NCBI GenBank assembly: GCA_026196275.1
Contig: JAPHTQ010000034.1
Span: 41,097 to 105,096, forward strand
From: Gammaproteobacteria bacterium
Lineage (GTDB): Bacteria > Pseudomonadota > Gammaproteobacteria > Thiohalomonadales > Thiohalomonadaceae
Direction: 5' to 3'
Length of the DNA stretch: 64,000 nucleotides
The position numbers and the translations under genes are program-made. The notes beneath the pieces are model-generated. The model saw only the letters and a program-made list of their open reading frames with translations. It did no database searches and was not told the DNA's origin. Shown piece after piece: positions 55,480 through 63,511 of this stretch (position 1 is its first letter; the number at the start of each line of letters is the position of its first letter).

Positions 55480-55626
55480 ATTAAAGAATCGGTTCTTCAA
55501 AGAACTTGTAGGTAAAAAAATAGCATTTTACAGGGAGTTATGTAAGGAAAAATGAGATAGCGCATCCTGAGGGTGATCTGAGAAGATTAGAGTGCGAACA
55601 ACAATCAGGTCAGAACAGGCCATAGG

Positions 55627-56366
55627 ATGCTGATAAAAACCAAATTAGGTGGGATGGATGCCTCACAGCTTAAGCGCCTGAAAGAGATGGAGCAGGAGCT
55701 GTCCCAGATGAAGCGCATGTATGCGGATATGGCCCTGGAGAACGAGGCGCTGAAGGAGCTCATTGAAAAAAACTCTGAGGCCGGCCGAGAAGCGGGAGGC
55801 AGCGAAATTCCTGGTCGAGGATGACCGGCCTCTCGATTTCCCGCAGCTGTCGCTGCGTAGGACTGTCTCAGGCGGCCTACTACCGTGAACCTGTTCCCGC
55901 TGACATTCGGGACGCCGATATCATAACGGCCCTGAATGAGGTCGTGGAAGAGCGCTCTAACCGTGGATTCTGGAAGTACTTTAAAATCCTCCGCCGTCGG
56001 GGATACCGCTGGAACCACAAACGGGTACACCGGGTGTACTGCTCAATGCGCCTGAACAAGCCACGCCGCGCTAAAAAGCGGCTACCTAAGCGTGAGCGAC
56101 AACCCTTGATAGTACCAACGGGCCCCAACCGAGTCTGGTCGGCCGATTTTGTCAGTGACGCCCTGTATTGCGGCCGCCGGTTCAGAGCCTTCAATGTGAT
56201 TGATGACTTCAACCGTGAGGGGATCCATATTGAGATCGACACATCGCTGACGGCAATGCGACTTATACGCATATTCGAGCAAATAAAGGGTGAACACGGC
56301 CTCCCTGAGACGCTGCGCGTCGATAACGGATACCGACGAAGTCAAGTATTTTTGCATAAGCACTAG
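55627..56366 (+). pseudogene. IS3-family (IS407-like) transposase remnant, broken at both ends
   Basis: An OrfA fragment (55627-55824) keeps only the C-terminal leucine-zipper part GGMDASQLKRLKEMEQELSQMKRMYADMALENEALKELIEK; the helix-turn-helix is missing. OrfB follows: AEKREAAKFLVED is readable from about 55775 in one frame, and SISRSCRCVGLSQAAYYRE continues one base off in the 55821 frame, so there is a frameshift at about 55818-55822. The integrase core has WSADFVSDAL and FNVIDDFNREGIHIEID, and stops at RVDNGY, so the last catalytic Glu region is gone. No complete terminal repeats are visible. The element is dead. Confidence 0.85.
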
Positions 56367-56534
56367 CGGGGTCAGGTCCAACATTTGAACATTGTAGGTG
56401 TTGGAGCTGACTCCGTGAACTCAGTGCACTGAAACTGCTTTATCCTCTTAGCGCCTCTGCGCTTCGATAATATGTTCCCGACATTATCTACCACCGCCAT
56501 CCATGGCGGCGTTTGCGTTTAGATCTTTTTCCGT

Positions 56535-57776
56535 CTAATCCAGCATATGCGACACCAACCCATCCGCCAGCTTGGGCTCGAACCAGGTTGACTTGGGCGG
56601 CATCACCTCATTGGCATCCGCCACGCTCATTAATTGATCCATACGGGTGGGGAAGAGGGAGAAGGCGACGGCCATCTCGCCGCTGTCGACACGGCGTTCC
56701 AGCTCCTTGAGGCCGCGGATGCCGCCGACGAAGTCGATGCGCTTGTCGCGGCGCGGATCGCTGATGCCGAGGATCGGGTCGATGAGGTTGTTGGCGAGCA
56801 GGCTGACGTCGAGCTGGTCGACCGGGTCGTCGGCGGGCACGCGATCGTCGTTGACGGTGAGCTTGTACCACTTGCCGCCGAGGTACATGCCGAACTCGCA
56901 GTTGGCGGCGGGTTTGACCGGGGCGTCGGCTTCGCTCACCGAAAAGTTCTCCTTCACCTTCGCCATAAACGCCGCTTCGTCCAGGCCGTTGAGGTCGGTG
57001 ACGACGCGGTTGTAGTCGAGGATCATCATCTGATTGTCGGGGAAGACCACCGAGAGGAAGTAGTTGTAGGGCTCCTCGCCGGTGTGGTTGGGATTGGCCG
57101 CCTTGCGCATCGCGGCGACGCGGGAGGCGGCCGCCGAGCGGTGGTGGCCGTCGGCGATGTAGATGGCGGGCATGGCGTCGAAGGTATCGGTGATGGTGGC
57201 GATGTCCGCCTCGTCGCAGACCGGCCAGATGGCGTGCTGCACGCCGTCGTCGGCGGTGATATCGACCTCGGGAGCGGTGGCGGTGATCCGCTCGACCAGG
57301 GCGTCGATGGTGGCGTCGTGCTTATAGGTGAGGAACACCGGGCCGGTCTGGGCGTTGAGGGTGTCGACCTGGCGTACCCGGTCGTCCTCCTTGTCGGGGC
57401 GGGTGAACTCGTGTTTGCGGATGCGGTTGCTGTCGTAGTCGGGCACCGAGGCGGCGGCCACCAGGCCGATCTGCTGGTGCTCGCCCATGATCAGGCGGTA
57501 GAGGTAGTAGCAGGGTTGGTCGTCTTGTACCAGCACGCCCTCGGCCAGCATTTTGTCGAAGTTCTCCTTGCCCTTGGCGTAGACGCTGGCGTCGTACGGG
57601 TCGGTGCCCTCGGGCAGGTCGATCTCCGGCTTGGAGATGTGCAGGAAGCTCCAGGGGCGGCCCTTCGCCCGCTCACGCGCCTCGCTGCTGTTGAGTACGT
57701 CGTAGGGCGGGGCGGCGACATCGGCGGCACGGCCGGGGGCGGGACGCAGACCGGCAAAGGGGCGGATGAGTGACAT
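56535..57776 (-). CDS. DUF1015 family protein
   Basis: 413 residues matching DUF1015: RPFAGLRPAPGRAADVAAPPYDVLNSSEAR at the start, FLHISKPEIDLPEG, YLYRLIMGEHQQIGLVAAASV, TRPDKEDDRVRQVDTLNAQTGPVFLTY, and YIADGHHRSAAASRVAAMR. The fold has a ParB/Srx-like look (DGHHR). The family often sits beside serine-biosynthesis genes, and here it is divergent from serB, so a link to serine or phosphoserine metabolism is plausible but unproven. Confidence 0.88.
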   Translation of the reverse strand: MSLIRPFAGLRPAPGRAADVAAPPYDVLNSSEARERAKGRPWSFLHISKPEIDLPEGTDPYDASVYAKGKENFDKMLAEGVLVQDDQPCYYLYRLIMGEHQQIGLVAAASVPDYDSNRIRKHEFTRPDKEDDRVRQVDTLNAQTGPVFLTYKHDATIDALVERITATAPEVDITADDGVQHAIWPVCDEADIATITDTFDAMPAIYIADGHHRSAAASRVAAMRKAANPNHTGEEPYNYFLSVVFPDNQMMILDYNRVVTDLNGLDEAAFMAKVKENFSVSEADAPVKPAANCEFGMYLGGKWYKLTVNDDRVPADDPVDQLDVSLLANNLIDPILGISDPRRDKRIDFVGGIRGLKELERRVDSGEMAVAFSLFPTRMDQLMSVADANEVMPPKSTWFEPKLADGLVSHMLD

Positions 57777-57819
57777 GGGATTTCCTTCTATTATGGTAAC
57801 GACTCACCCCATGAAAGTT

Positions 57820-57880
57820 AACCGCAAAGGCGCGAAGACGCAAAGGTTTGTACTGCCTATTTGCGCCTTAGCGGTGAGGA
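57820..57880 (+). repeat. CGCAAAGGCGC hairpin repeat in the DUF1015-serB gap
   Basis: ACCGCAAAGGCGCGAAGACG pairs with TTGCGCCTTAGCGGT about 20 bases downstream. It is a member of the CTCGCCAAG/CCGCAAAGG family. The 366-base gap (57777-58142) holds this and the next repeat, and no gene. Confidence 0.6.
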
Positions 57881-58073
57881 TTATCGCTGGAAGGGGCGAG
57901 TAGTTGCCTTTTATGTTTATTAACCGTGGGCTTATTGGAACCCAGCCGGGAAAGAAGGGCAATTCCAATGCTTGATGCCGGGATAAATGGTTTTTCTGTC
58001 CCGAACATTCTTGCGCGTTATCTGCGGTAGAATGGCGCGCGGTGTTAAATAACGGTGCCTGCGTTATTGTTAT

Positions 58074-58091
58074 GTCGGGCTAAAGCCCGAC
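58074..58091 (+). repeat. GTCGGGCT/AGCCCGAC palindrome upstream of serB
   Basis: A perfect 8-bp stem with loop AA, 51 bases before serB. Same family as 21848-21865 and 59545-59562. Confidence 0.6.
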
Positions 58092-58142
58092 CTACCGTGT
58101 TACATCACAACGACTTAGATTACGACTTCCACGACTATCACT

Positions 58143-59363
58143 ATGAAAGAGATCATCCTCGTTACCGTCGCCGGCCAGGATCGGCCCGGCCTGACCGCGC
58201 AACTGACCGCCATCCTCGCCAGGTATGAGGTGACGGTACTCGATATTGGCCAGTCGGTGATCCACGACACGCTCTCCCTCGGCATGATGATCGAGATCCC
58301 GCCCGATGCCGCCGGTTGCCCGGTGTTCAAGGAGTTGCTGTTCAAGGGGCATGAGCTGAACCTGAATATCCGCTTCACCCCCATCTCCGAGGAGGAGTAT
58401 GAGCAGTGGGTCGCCGCCCAGGGCCGGCCGCGCCATATCCTGACCCTGCTGGGGCGGCAGATCTCCTCCCGGCACCTGTCGCGGGTCTCGGAGGTGGTGG
58501 CCGAGCAGGGATGCAACATTGACCAGATCACCCGTCTTTCGGGCCGCCGTACGCTGAAGAGACCGGAGGAGAAGCGCGCCGCTTCGGTGCAGATATCCTT
58601 GAGCGGCGAGGTGAAGGACATCGCGGCGATGCATGCCGAGTTCCTGCAGATCTCCCAGGAGATGGACCTGGACGTGGCGGTGCAGGAGGACAATCTCTAT
58701 CGCCGCAGCCGTCGCCTGGTCTGCTTCGATATGGACTCGACCCTGATCCAGACCGAGGTGATCGACGAACTGGCCAGGGTGGCCGGGATCGGCGACCAGG
58801 TGGCGGCGATCACCGAGGCGGCGATGCGCGGCGAGATAGACTTCTCCGAGAGCTTCCGTCGCCGTATGGCGCTGCTGGAGGGGCTGGAGGAGTCGGTGCT
58901 GGCGGAGATCGCCGAGCGGCTGCCGATCACCGAGGGGGCCGAGCGGCTGATCAAACACCTGCGCCACTTCGGCTACAAGGTGGCGATCCTCTCTGGTGGC
59001 TTTACCTACTTCGCCAACTACCTGAAAGAGAAGTTGGGTATCGACTACGTCTACGCCAACCAGCTCGACTTCAAGGACGGCAAGCTCACCGGCAAGGTGG
59101 TGGGGGATATCATCGACGGCCGGATGAAGGCCAAACTGCTGCGCCAGCTGGCCGAGCAGGAGGGGATCTCACTGGAGCAGGTGATCGCCGTGGGCGACGG
59201 CGCCAACGACCTGCCGATGCTCTCCATCGCCGGGCTGGGTATCGCCTTCCACGCCAAGCCCATGGTCAAGGAGCAGGCGAAGCACTCCATCGCCACGCTG
59301 GGGCTGGACGGGATCCTCTATCTGCTGGGGATGCGCGATCGGGAGATTGCGGAGTTGGAGTGA
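58143..59363 (+). CDS. serB: Phosphoserine phosphatase SerB
   Basis: Last step of serine synthesis: phosphoserine to serine. The 406-residue protein has two N-terminal ACT-like domains (about 3-85 and 97-180, with TVAGQDRPGLTAQLTAILARYE), which may sense amino acids, and a C-terminal HAD phosphatase with motif I CFDMDSTLIQTEVIDEL (D196 nucleophile, D198), ILSGGFTYFANYLKEKLGIDYVYAN and VGDGANDLPMLSIAGLGIAFHAKP. It is longer than E. coli SerB (322) because of the extra ACT domain, as in many non-enteric gammaproteobacteria. Confidence 0.96.
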   Translation: MKEIILVTVAGQDRPGLTAQLTAILARYEVTVLDIGQSVIHDTLSLGMMIEIPPDAAGCPVFKELLFKGHELNLNIRFTPISEEEYEQWVAAQGRPRHILTLLGRQISSRHLSRVSEVVAEQGCNIDQITRLSGRRTLKRPEEKRAASVQISLSGEVKDIAAMHAEFLQISQEMDLDVAVQEDNLYRRSRRLVCFDMDSTLIQTEVIDELARVAGIGDQVAAITEAAMRGEIDFSESFRRRMALLEGLEESVLAEIAERLPITEGAERLIKHLRHFGYKVAILSGGFTYFANYLKEKLGIDYVYANQLDFKDGKLTGKVVGDIIDGRMKAKLLRQLAEQEGISLEQVIAVGDGANDLPMLSIAGLGIAFHAKPMVKEQAKHSIATLGLDGILYLLGMRDREIAELE

Positions 59364-59402
59364 GTACCGCAGTTTCAGGTTCAAAGCTTCAGGTTTCAAG
59401 TA

Positions 59403-59532
59403 TTTGATGGGCACGTCGCTCGCTCCTTTGCCCATCCTACGACTTTCCCTCAGGGAGAGGAGATGTGATGCTTGATGGGCACGTCGCTCTCGCTCCTTTG
59501 CCTATCCTACGAACTCTCCCTCAGGGAGAGGG
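59403..59532 (+). repeat. Imperfect 68-bp tandem duplication after serB
   Basis: TTGATGGGCACGTCGCT, then CGCTCCTTTGCC, ATCCTACGA and a CCCTCAGGGAGAGG palindrome occurs at 59403 and again at 59471, with a few substitutions and two small indels. Each copy ends in the CCCTC-family palindrome also found inside valS. Confidence 0.65.
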
Positions 59533-59544
59533 GGTAGATCGCCT

Positions 59545-59562
59545 GTCGGACTGAAGTCCGAC
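59545..59562 (+). repeat. GTCGGACT/AGTCCGAC palindrome
   Basis: An 8-bp stem with loop GA. Compared with 58074-58091 one stem pair has changed from G-C to A-T with pairing kept, which supports a structured element. Confidence 0.6.
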
Positions 59563-59566
59563 CTAC

Positions 59567-59596
59567 AAAGAGAAAAGCCGGGCATCGCTGCCCGGC
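59567..59596 (-). terminator. Rho-independent terminator of the ycgL unit
   Basis: Read on the minus strand: GCCGGGCA, GCGA, TGCCCGGC, then TTTTCTCTTT. This is a perfect 8-bp GC-rich stem with a T-rich tail, 35 bases after the ycgL stop. Confidence 0.75.
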
Positions 59597-59630
59597 CTGC
59601 ATCTTTGAACTTTGAACCTGTAACCTTGAA

Positions 59631-59888
59631 CTAAATAATCGGATTCGGCGGCGGCATCTGGATGTGGAAGCCGCGCTCTTTGAGGTTAGCGATGACCTCC
59701 TCGGGCTTGCTGCGCGCCAGCTTGCTTTCCGGCGTCAGTTCCAGCTCCATCGCCTTTTCCAGCTGCCCCAGTGCCTTGCGCACCTCTTCGGGGACGCACT
59801 CGAAGTCGTCCTCTTCAGCGAGGAACAGGTACATATCCAACTGCTTCTTGCTGCGATAGATATAGCAGGGGGTGGTCTCAGGCATCAT
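59631..59888 (-). CDS. ycgL: YcgL domain protein
   Basis: 85 residues with all YcgL family features: CYIYRSKKQLDMYLFLAEEDDFECVPEEVRKALG, then MELELTPESKLARSKPEEVIANLKERGFHIQMPPP. It is a small conserved gammaproteobacterial protein of unknown function. It starts six bases after the stop of the Rieske-like gene and is followed by a good terminator, so the two form a small operon. Confidence 0.9.
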   Translation of the reverse strand: MMPETTPCYIYRSKKQLDMYLFLAEEDDFECVPEEVRKALGQLEKAMELELTPESKLARSKPEEVIANLKERGFHIQMPPPNPII

Positions 59889-59894
59889 ACATTC

Positions 59895-60485
59895 TCATTC
59901 TGCGGGAGCGGGATTATCCCCGTTTACCCCCACTTCCAGCAAGTCCGGTGCGGGCAGCCTGTAGGGTGGTATGTCGAGATTGCGCCTGGCCTCCTGTCCG
60001 CGCAAGACACGCCCCGCCGCGTCGTACCATGAGCCGCGGCAAGCGTCGCGAAAGCCGCCGGGCCAGGGCTGGAAGGGGCCCTGGCGCGTGCCGGCCCCTA
60101 CCCATTCCAGGGGGCAGCCCATGTCAGTACCACGGTCGTAGGCCAGAAACACTCCCGTCTGCAAGCTGCGTTGCGGCTGCGCCAGTCCCCCAGGCTGACG
60201 CGCGTGAGCCGAGTTCGGGTCGAGTAGCCGCGTCTCGGGCGGATACGCGACGGGGGTGTCGGCAGGATACTGCAATAGCAGCAGGTTGCCGCCGGGCCAA
60301 GGGTGGCGGGTTACGGTGGGGTGTCGCACCGGGGTGAGTGGTAACTGTATCGGTGCGGGGGTGTGAGCCTGTTGCTGCTCCTCTTCGAGTGAGGCGAAAA
60401 GGATATAGCCGACCGCAGCGGCGCCCACAAGCAGCATCAGCTTGGCGACAACGCGAAGCAGCAGGCGCCTGGGGGTGTCATTCAT
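59895..60485 (-). CDS. Membrane-anchored Rieske-like protein without iron-sulfur ligands
   Basis: 196 residues. One N-terminal membrane helix (AKLMLLVGAAAVGYILFA) leads to a periplasmic domain. The end looks like a Rieske protein: GTDMGCPLEW (119-128) where box 1 is normally CTHLGC, and RDACRGSWYDAAGRVLRG (146-163) where box 2 is normally CPCHGSRYD, followed by NLDIPPYRL. The four cluster ligands are replaced (G119, D121, D147, R150), while the two disulfide cysteines (C124 and C149) remain. So the fold is probably kept and the 2Fe-2S cluster lost. It is upstream of ycgL in one unit. Confidence 0.72.
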   Translation of the reverse strand: MNDTPRRLLLRVVAKLMLLVGAAAVGYILFASLEEEQQQAHTPAPIQLPLTPVRHPTVTRHPWPGGNLLLLQYPADTPVAYPPETRLLDPNSAHARQPGGLAQPQRSLQTGVFLAYDRGTDMGCPLEWVGAGTRQGPFQPWPGGFRDACRGSWYDAAGRVLRGQEARRNLDIPPYRLPAPDLLEVGVNGDNPAPAE

Positions 60486-60547
60486 GGTGTGATGCGGCTG
60501 TGTGCAGAGGTTTGGCTCTGCGTGGTTGATGGCTGCAAGCGGCTGCC

Positions 60548-60757
60548 TCAGAGTTCCACGCGGCTGGTGATATCATGCAGTTTGCGGAAACTGTCCGCCA
60601 GTTCGCTCCTGAGTCTCTGCAAATGCTCGATCACGCTCTGGAGTTCCGACCCCTGTGTGTCGATATCGGTGTCGATGCTGCTGAGCAGATCAATGGCCGT
60701 CTCCAGCGAGAACTGGGCATCGCTGAGGTCGTGCTGTGCATTCTCCAGTCCATTCAT
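60548..60757 (-). CDS. Small helical protein, unknown
   Basis: 69 residues, all predicted helix with heptad-like spacing (AQFSLETAIDLLSSIDTDID, LQSVIEHLQRLRSELADSFRKLHDITSRV), so probably a short coiled coil. No cysteines, membrane segment or motif. It lies 62 bases upstream of the Rieske-like gene on the same strand. I do not recognise it; composition suggests a real gene. Confidence 0.5.
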   Translation of the reverse strand: MNGLENAQHDLSDAQFSLETAIDLLSSIDTDIDTQGSELQSVIEHLQRLRSELADSFRKLHDITSRVEL

Positions 60758-61111
60758 TCCCCTACACCCCGCTCCATATCATTGGTCCAACTATTCGCTG
60801 GATTCATTTCTATCAACATCATGATTCTGTTTATCTCATCCCGAACTTATAGCACTGCCTTGAGAATATTTCCCCTATAACCAGAGAGGGATATTTCCAC
60901 ATACTCCACTTTATGTCTCGACAGGCGGAGAGTGCGAGAGAAAGACTCAAGTATTAGTGCATTAAGAAAAGCTTATATATTTCTAACACATAGCGCATCA
61001 ATCATAAAGCTGAGCGGTAGCAGAACAGGGGGAGATGGCATACAATCGCACGAGTTTGTCGTTTGGAAATTACCAGATGAAAAACATGCCAATCCGCCTG
61101 TGCACGCGCTA

Positions 61112-61163
61112 GGCGTACGAGATTGGATTGTCCGTTAAGTACGCCTTGGTAGAGGCGTACGCC
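61112..61163 (+). promoter_or_regulatory. Cluster of GGCGTAC sites upstream of soxB
   Basis: GGCGTAC (61112-61118), its inverse GTACGCC (61139-61145), and the 10-bp palindrome GGCGTACGCC (61154-61163) end 45 bases before the soxB start. The spacing suits a regulator-binding region or a leader hairpin (GTACGCC with GGCGTAC). It lies at the end of a 451-base AT-richer gap (60758-61208) in which I see no convincing gene. Confidence 0.4.
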
Positions 61164-61208
61164 CGTTGCACCACACAGCAAACAAAAATTAAACTTCAGG
61201 AGCCCCAG

Positions 61209-62999
61209 ATGTCATTCAACCGTCGTCAGTTTATCCAATTGATGGGTATTGCCGGTGCCTCCGGTATGTTGCCTGCCTGTAACTCCGGTACCCCCGAAAG
61301 CAAGAGCAAGACCGCGCCCTCGGACCTTTACGAGGTGCCCCAGTTCGGGAATCTCACCCTGATGCATATCACCGACTGCCATGCGCAGCTCAACCCGGTC
61401 TATTTCCGCGAACCGAACGTGAATCTCGGTATTGGAAACGCGCGCGGCAAGGCCCCGCACCTGGTTGGCCACAAGCTGCTGGCGCACTTCGGTATCAAGC
61501 CCGGCACCATCGAGGCACACGCCTTCACCTATCTGAATTTTGCCGAGGCGGCGGAGAAGTACGGCAAGGTCGGCGGGTTTGCCCACCTGGCGACCCTGGT
61601 CAAGCGTCTGCGCGCCGAGCGCAGCCACAACAACACCCTGCTGCTCGACGGCGGTGACACCTGGCAGGGTTCCGGTACTGCGCTATGGACCCGTGGCATG
61701 GATATGGTCGGCGCCACCAACAAGCTGGGCGTCGATATCATGACCGGCCACTGGGAATTCACCTACATGGCCGAAGAGGTGTTGAAGAACGTCAATGCCT
61801 TCAACGGTGAGTTTGTGGCACAGAACGTCAAGGTCGATGATACGGCGATGTTCGACTACGCCCACAGCGACTTTGCCGATTACAACGAAGACAGCGGCCA
61901 CGCCTTCAAGCCCTACACCATGCGCGAGATGAACGGCGTACGGGTGGCGGTGATCGGTCAGGCCTTCCCCTATACCCCGATCGCCAATCCCTCTCGCTTT
62001 ATTCCCGACTGGACCTTCGGTATCCGCGACCGTGAGATGCAGGAGATGGTCGACAATATCCGTGCCAATGAAAAGCCGGACGTGGTGGTGGTGATCTCCC
62101 ACAACGGTATGGATGTGGACCTGAAGATGGCCTCCGTGGTCAGCGGCATCGACGTGATCCTCGGCGGCCACACCCACGATGGTATGCCGGCGCCGAGCAT
62201 CGTCAAGAACCCGGGCGGTCAGACCCTGGTGACCAACGCCGGCTCCAACGGCAAGTTCCTCGGCGTGATGGACCTCGATGTGCGCGACGGCAAGGTGCAG
62301 GACTTCCGCTACAGGTTGCTGCCGGTCTTCTCCAACCTGATCGAGCCCGATGCGCAGATGCAGGCCTACATCGACGAGGTGCGCGCCCCCTACGCCGACA
62401 AGCTGGGCGAGGAGCTGGCCGAGGCGAGCGAACTGCTCTACCGTCGCGGCAATTTCAACGGCACCTTTGACCAGATTATCTGTGATGCACAGCGTGTCGT
62501 CGGTGATGCACAGATCTCCCTCTCGCCCGGTTTCCGCTGGGGTACCACCGTGCTGCCTGGCCAGAAGATCACCATGGAGCACGTGATGGACCAGACTGGT
62601 ACCACCTATCCCGAAACCTATGTGCAGGAGATGACCGGCGCCAACATCAAACTGATCCTTGAGGATGTAATGGATAACCTGTTCAACGAGGATCCCTACT
62701 ATCAGCAGGGGGGTGATATGGTTCGCGTCGGTGGTCTTGACTACGTCTGTGACCCCACCGCGACGATGGGCAATCGGGTGCTGGATATGGCACTCGACGA
62801 TGGCACGAAGATTGAGGCCGACAAGACATACAAGGTAGCTGGCTGGGCCACCGTGGGTTCACAGTCTCCGGGCCGGCCGATTTGGGATGTGGTGGCGGAC
62901 TATCTGCGCGATGTTAAAGAGGCGAAGATCGAGAAGCTCAACACCCCGGTACTGAAAAATGTTAGCGGCAACCCGGGTCTCGCCGACTACAACGGCTAA
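61209..62999 (+). CDS. soxB: Thiosulfohydrolase SoxB
   Basis: SoxB hydrolyses sulfate from the sulfur carrier SoxYZ in periplasmic thiosulfate oxidation. 596 residues: a twin-arginine start (NRRQFIQLMGIAGASG), then a dimanganese metallophosphoesterase domain (LMHITDCHAQLNPVYFREP, TLLLDGGDTWQGSGTALWTRG, MTGHWEFTY, VVISHNGMDVDLK, ILGGHTHDGMP) and a 5'-nucleotidase C-terminal domain (SLSPGFRWGTTVLPGQKITMEHVMDQTG). AGGAG six bases upstream fixes the ATG at 61209. No other sox gene is next to it, which is common in gammaproteobacterial sulfur oxidisers. LPAC at residues 21-24 could be a lipobox. Confidence 0.96.
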   Translation: MSFNRRQFIQLMGIAGASGMLPACNSGTPESKSKTAPSDLYEVPQFGNLTLMHITDCHAQLNPVYFREPNVNLGIGNARGKAPHLVGHKLLAHFGIKPGTIEAHAFTYLNFAEAAEKYGKVGGFAHLATLVKRLRAERSHNNTLLLDGGDTWQGSGTALWTRGMDMVGATNKLGVDIMTGHWEFTYMAEEVLKNVNAFNGEFVAQNVKVDDTAMFDYAHSDFADYNEDSGHAFKPYTMREMNGVRVAVIGQAFPYTPIANPSRFIPDWTFGIRDREMQEMVDNIRANEKPDVVVVISHNGMDVDLKMASVVSGIDVILGGHTHDGMPAPSIVKNPGGQTLVTNAGSNGKFLGVMDLDVRDGKVQDFRYRLLPVFSNLIEPDAQMQAYIDEVRAPYADKLGEELAEASELLYRRGNFNGTFDQIICDAQRVVGDAQISLSPGFRWGTTVLPGQKITMEHVMDQTGTTYPETYVQEMTGANIKLILEDVMDNLFNEDPYYQQGGDMVRVGGLDYVCDPTATMGNRVLDMALDDGTKIEADKTYKVAGWATVGSQSPGRPIWDVVADYLRDVKEAKIEKLNTPVLKNVSGNPGLADYNG

Positions 63000-63010
63000 G
63001 CTGTTGATAT

Positions 63011-63034
63011 GGCGGGATCATCGCCGATCCCGCC
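63011..63034 (+). terminator. Hairpin after soxB
   Basis: GGCGGGATC and GATCCCGCC form a perfect 9-bp stem with loop ATCGCC, 11 bases after the soxB stop. There is no T-run, so it may be a weak terminator or an mRNA-stabilising end. Confidence 0.55.
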
Positions 63035-63181
63035 ACCTCCCATGCCAAGGGTGGAGGGCGACTAAATGCCTCATCTCTAAGTGATGCTAGCCGTCTGTAG
63101 CGCTGCGGGGGATGCAATTCTCCTGCTTCTTGCTATGGTGATGATATAGGCTGCATAACGTCCGATAGGAGGAGGGATAGC

Positions 63182-63490
63182 ATGCTGAATCGCGTGGCAC
63201 CCGAAGTGGGTCAGTGGTACCGCACCGAAAGGGGAGCACTTTTCGAGGTGGTGGCACTGGATGAGGAGGAGGGGATCGTTGAAATCCAGTATTTCGACGG
63301 CACCATCGAGGAGCTGGACAACGAGACCTGGTATGCCCAGATCCTCCAGCCTCAGGCCGAGCCCGAAGACTGGTCCGGCCCCTTCGATGACTTGGTTGCC
63401 GATGATTTCGGTGACACCGAACAGACCCGCCATCCCGAAGAGCGGAGTAATCCGCTCGAGACGTTGGACTGGGGCGAGAAAGAGAGTTAG
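63182..63490 (+). CDS. Small acidic protein, DUF6763-like
   Basis: 102 residues, very acidic. VAPEVGQWYRTERGALFEVVALDEEEGIVEIQYFDGTIEELDNETWY is a small beta domain, followed by EPEDWSGPFDDLVADDFGDTEQ. I recall this pattern as DUF6763, a short conserved family of gammaproteobacteria with unknown function. A GGAGGAGGG lies about eight bases before the ATG. It is convergent with the Lon-type gene. Confidence 0.8.
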   Translation: MLNRVAPEVGQWYRTERGALFEVVALDEEEGIVEIQYFDGTIEELDNETWYAQILQPQAEPEDWSGPFDDLVADDFGDTEQTRHPEERSNPLETLDWGEKES

Positions 63491-63511
63491 TGAGTCGAAG
63501 CGGTCGGGGGA

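Noticed and set aside
55627..56366. Intact IS3-family insertion sequence
   Set aside because: The OrfA N-terminus and OrfB C-terminus are missing, a frameshift lies between the parts, and no terminal inverted repeats or target duplication were found.
60932..61138. 68-codon open frame upstream of soxB
   Set aside because: No binding site or motif, and it overlaps the GGCGTAC motif region; more likely regulatory or non-coding DNA.
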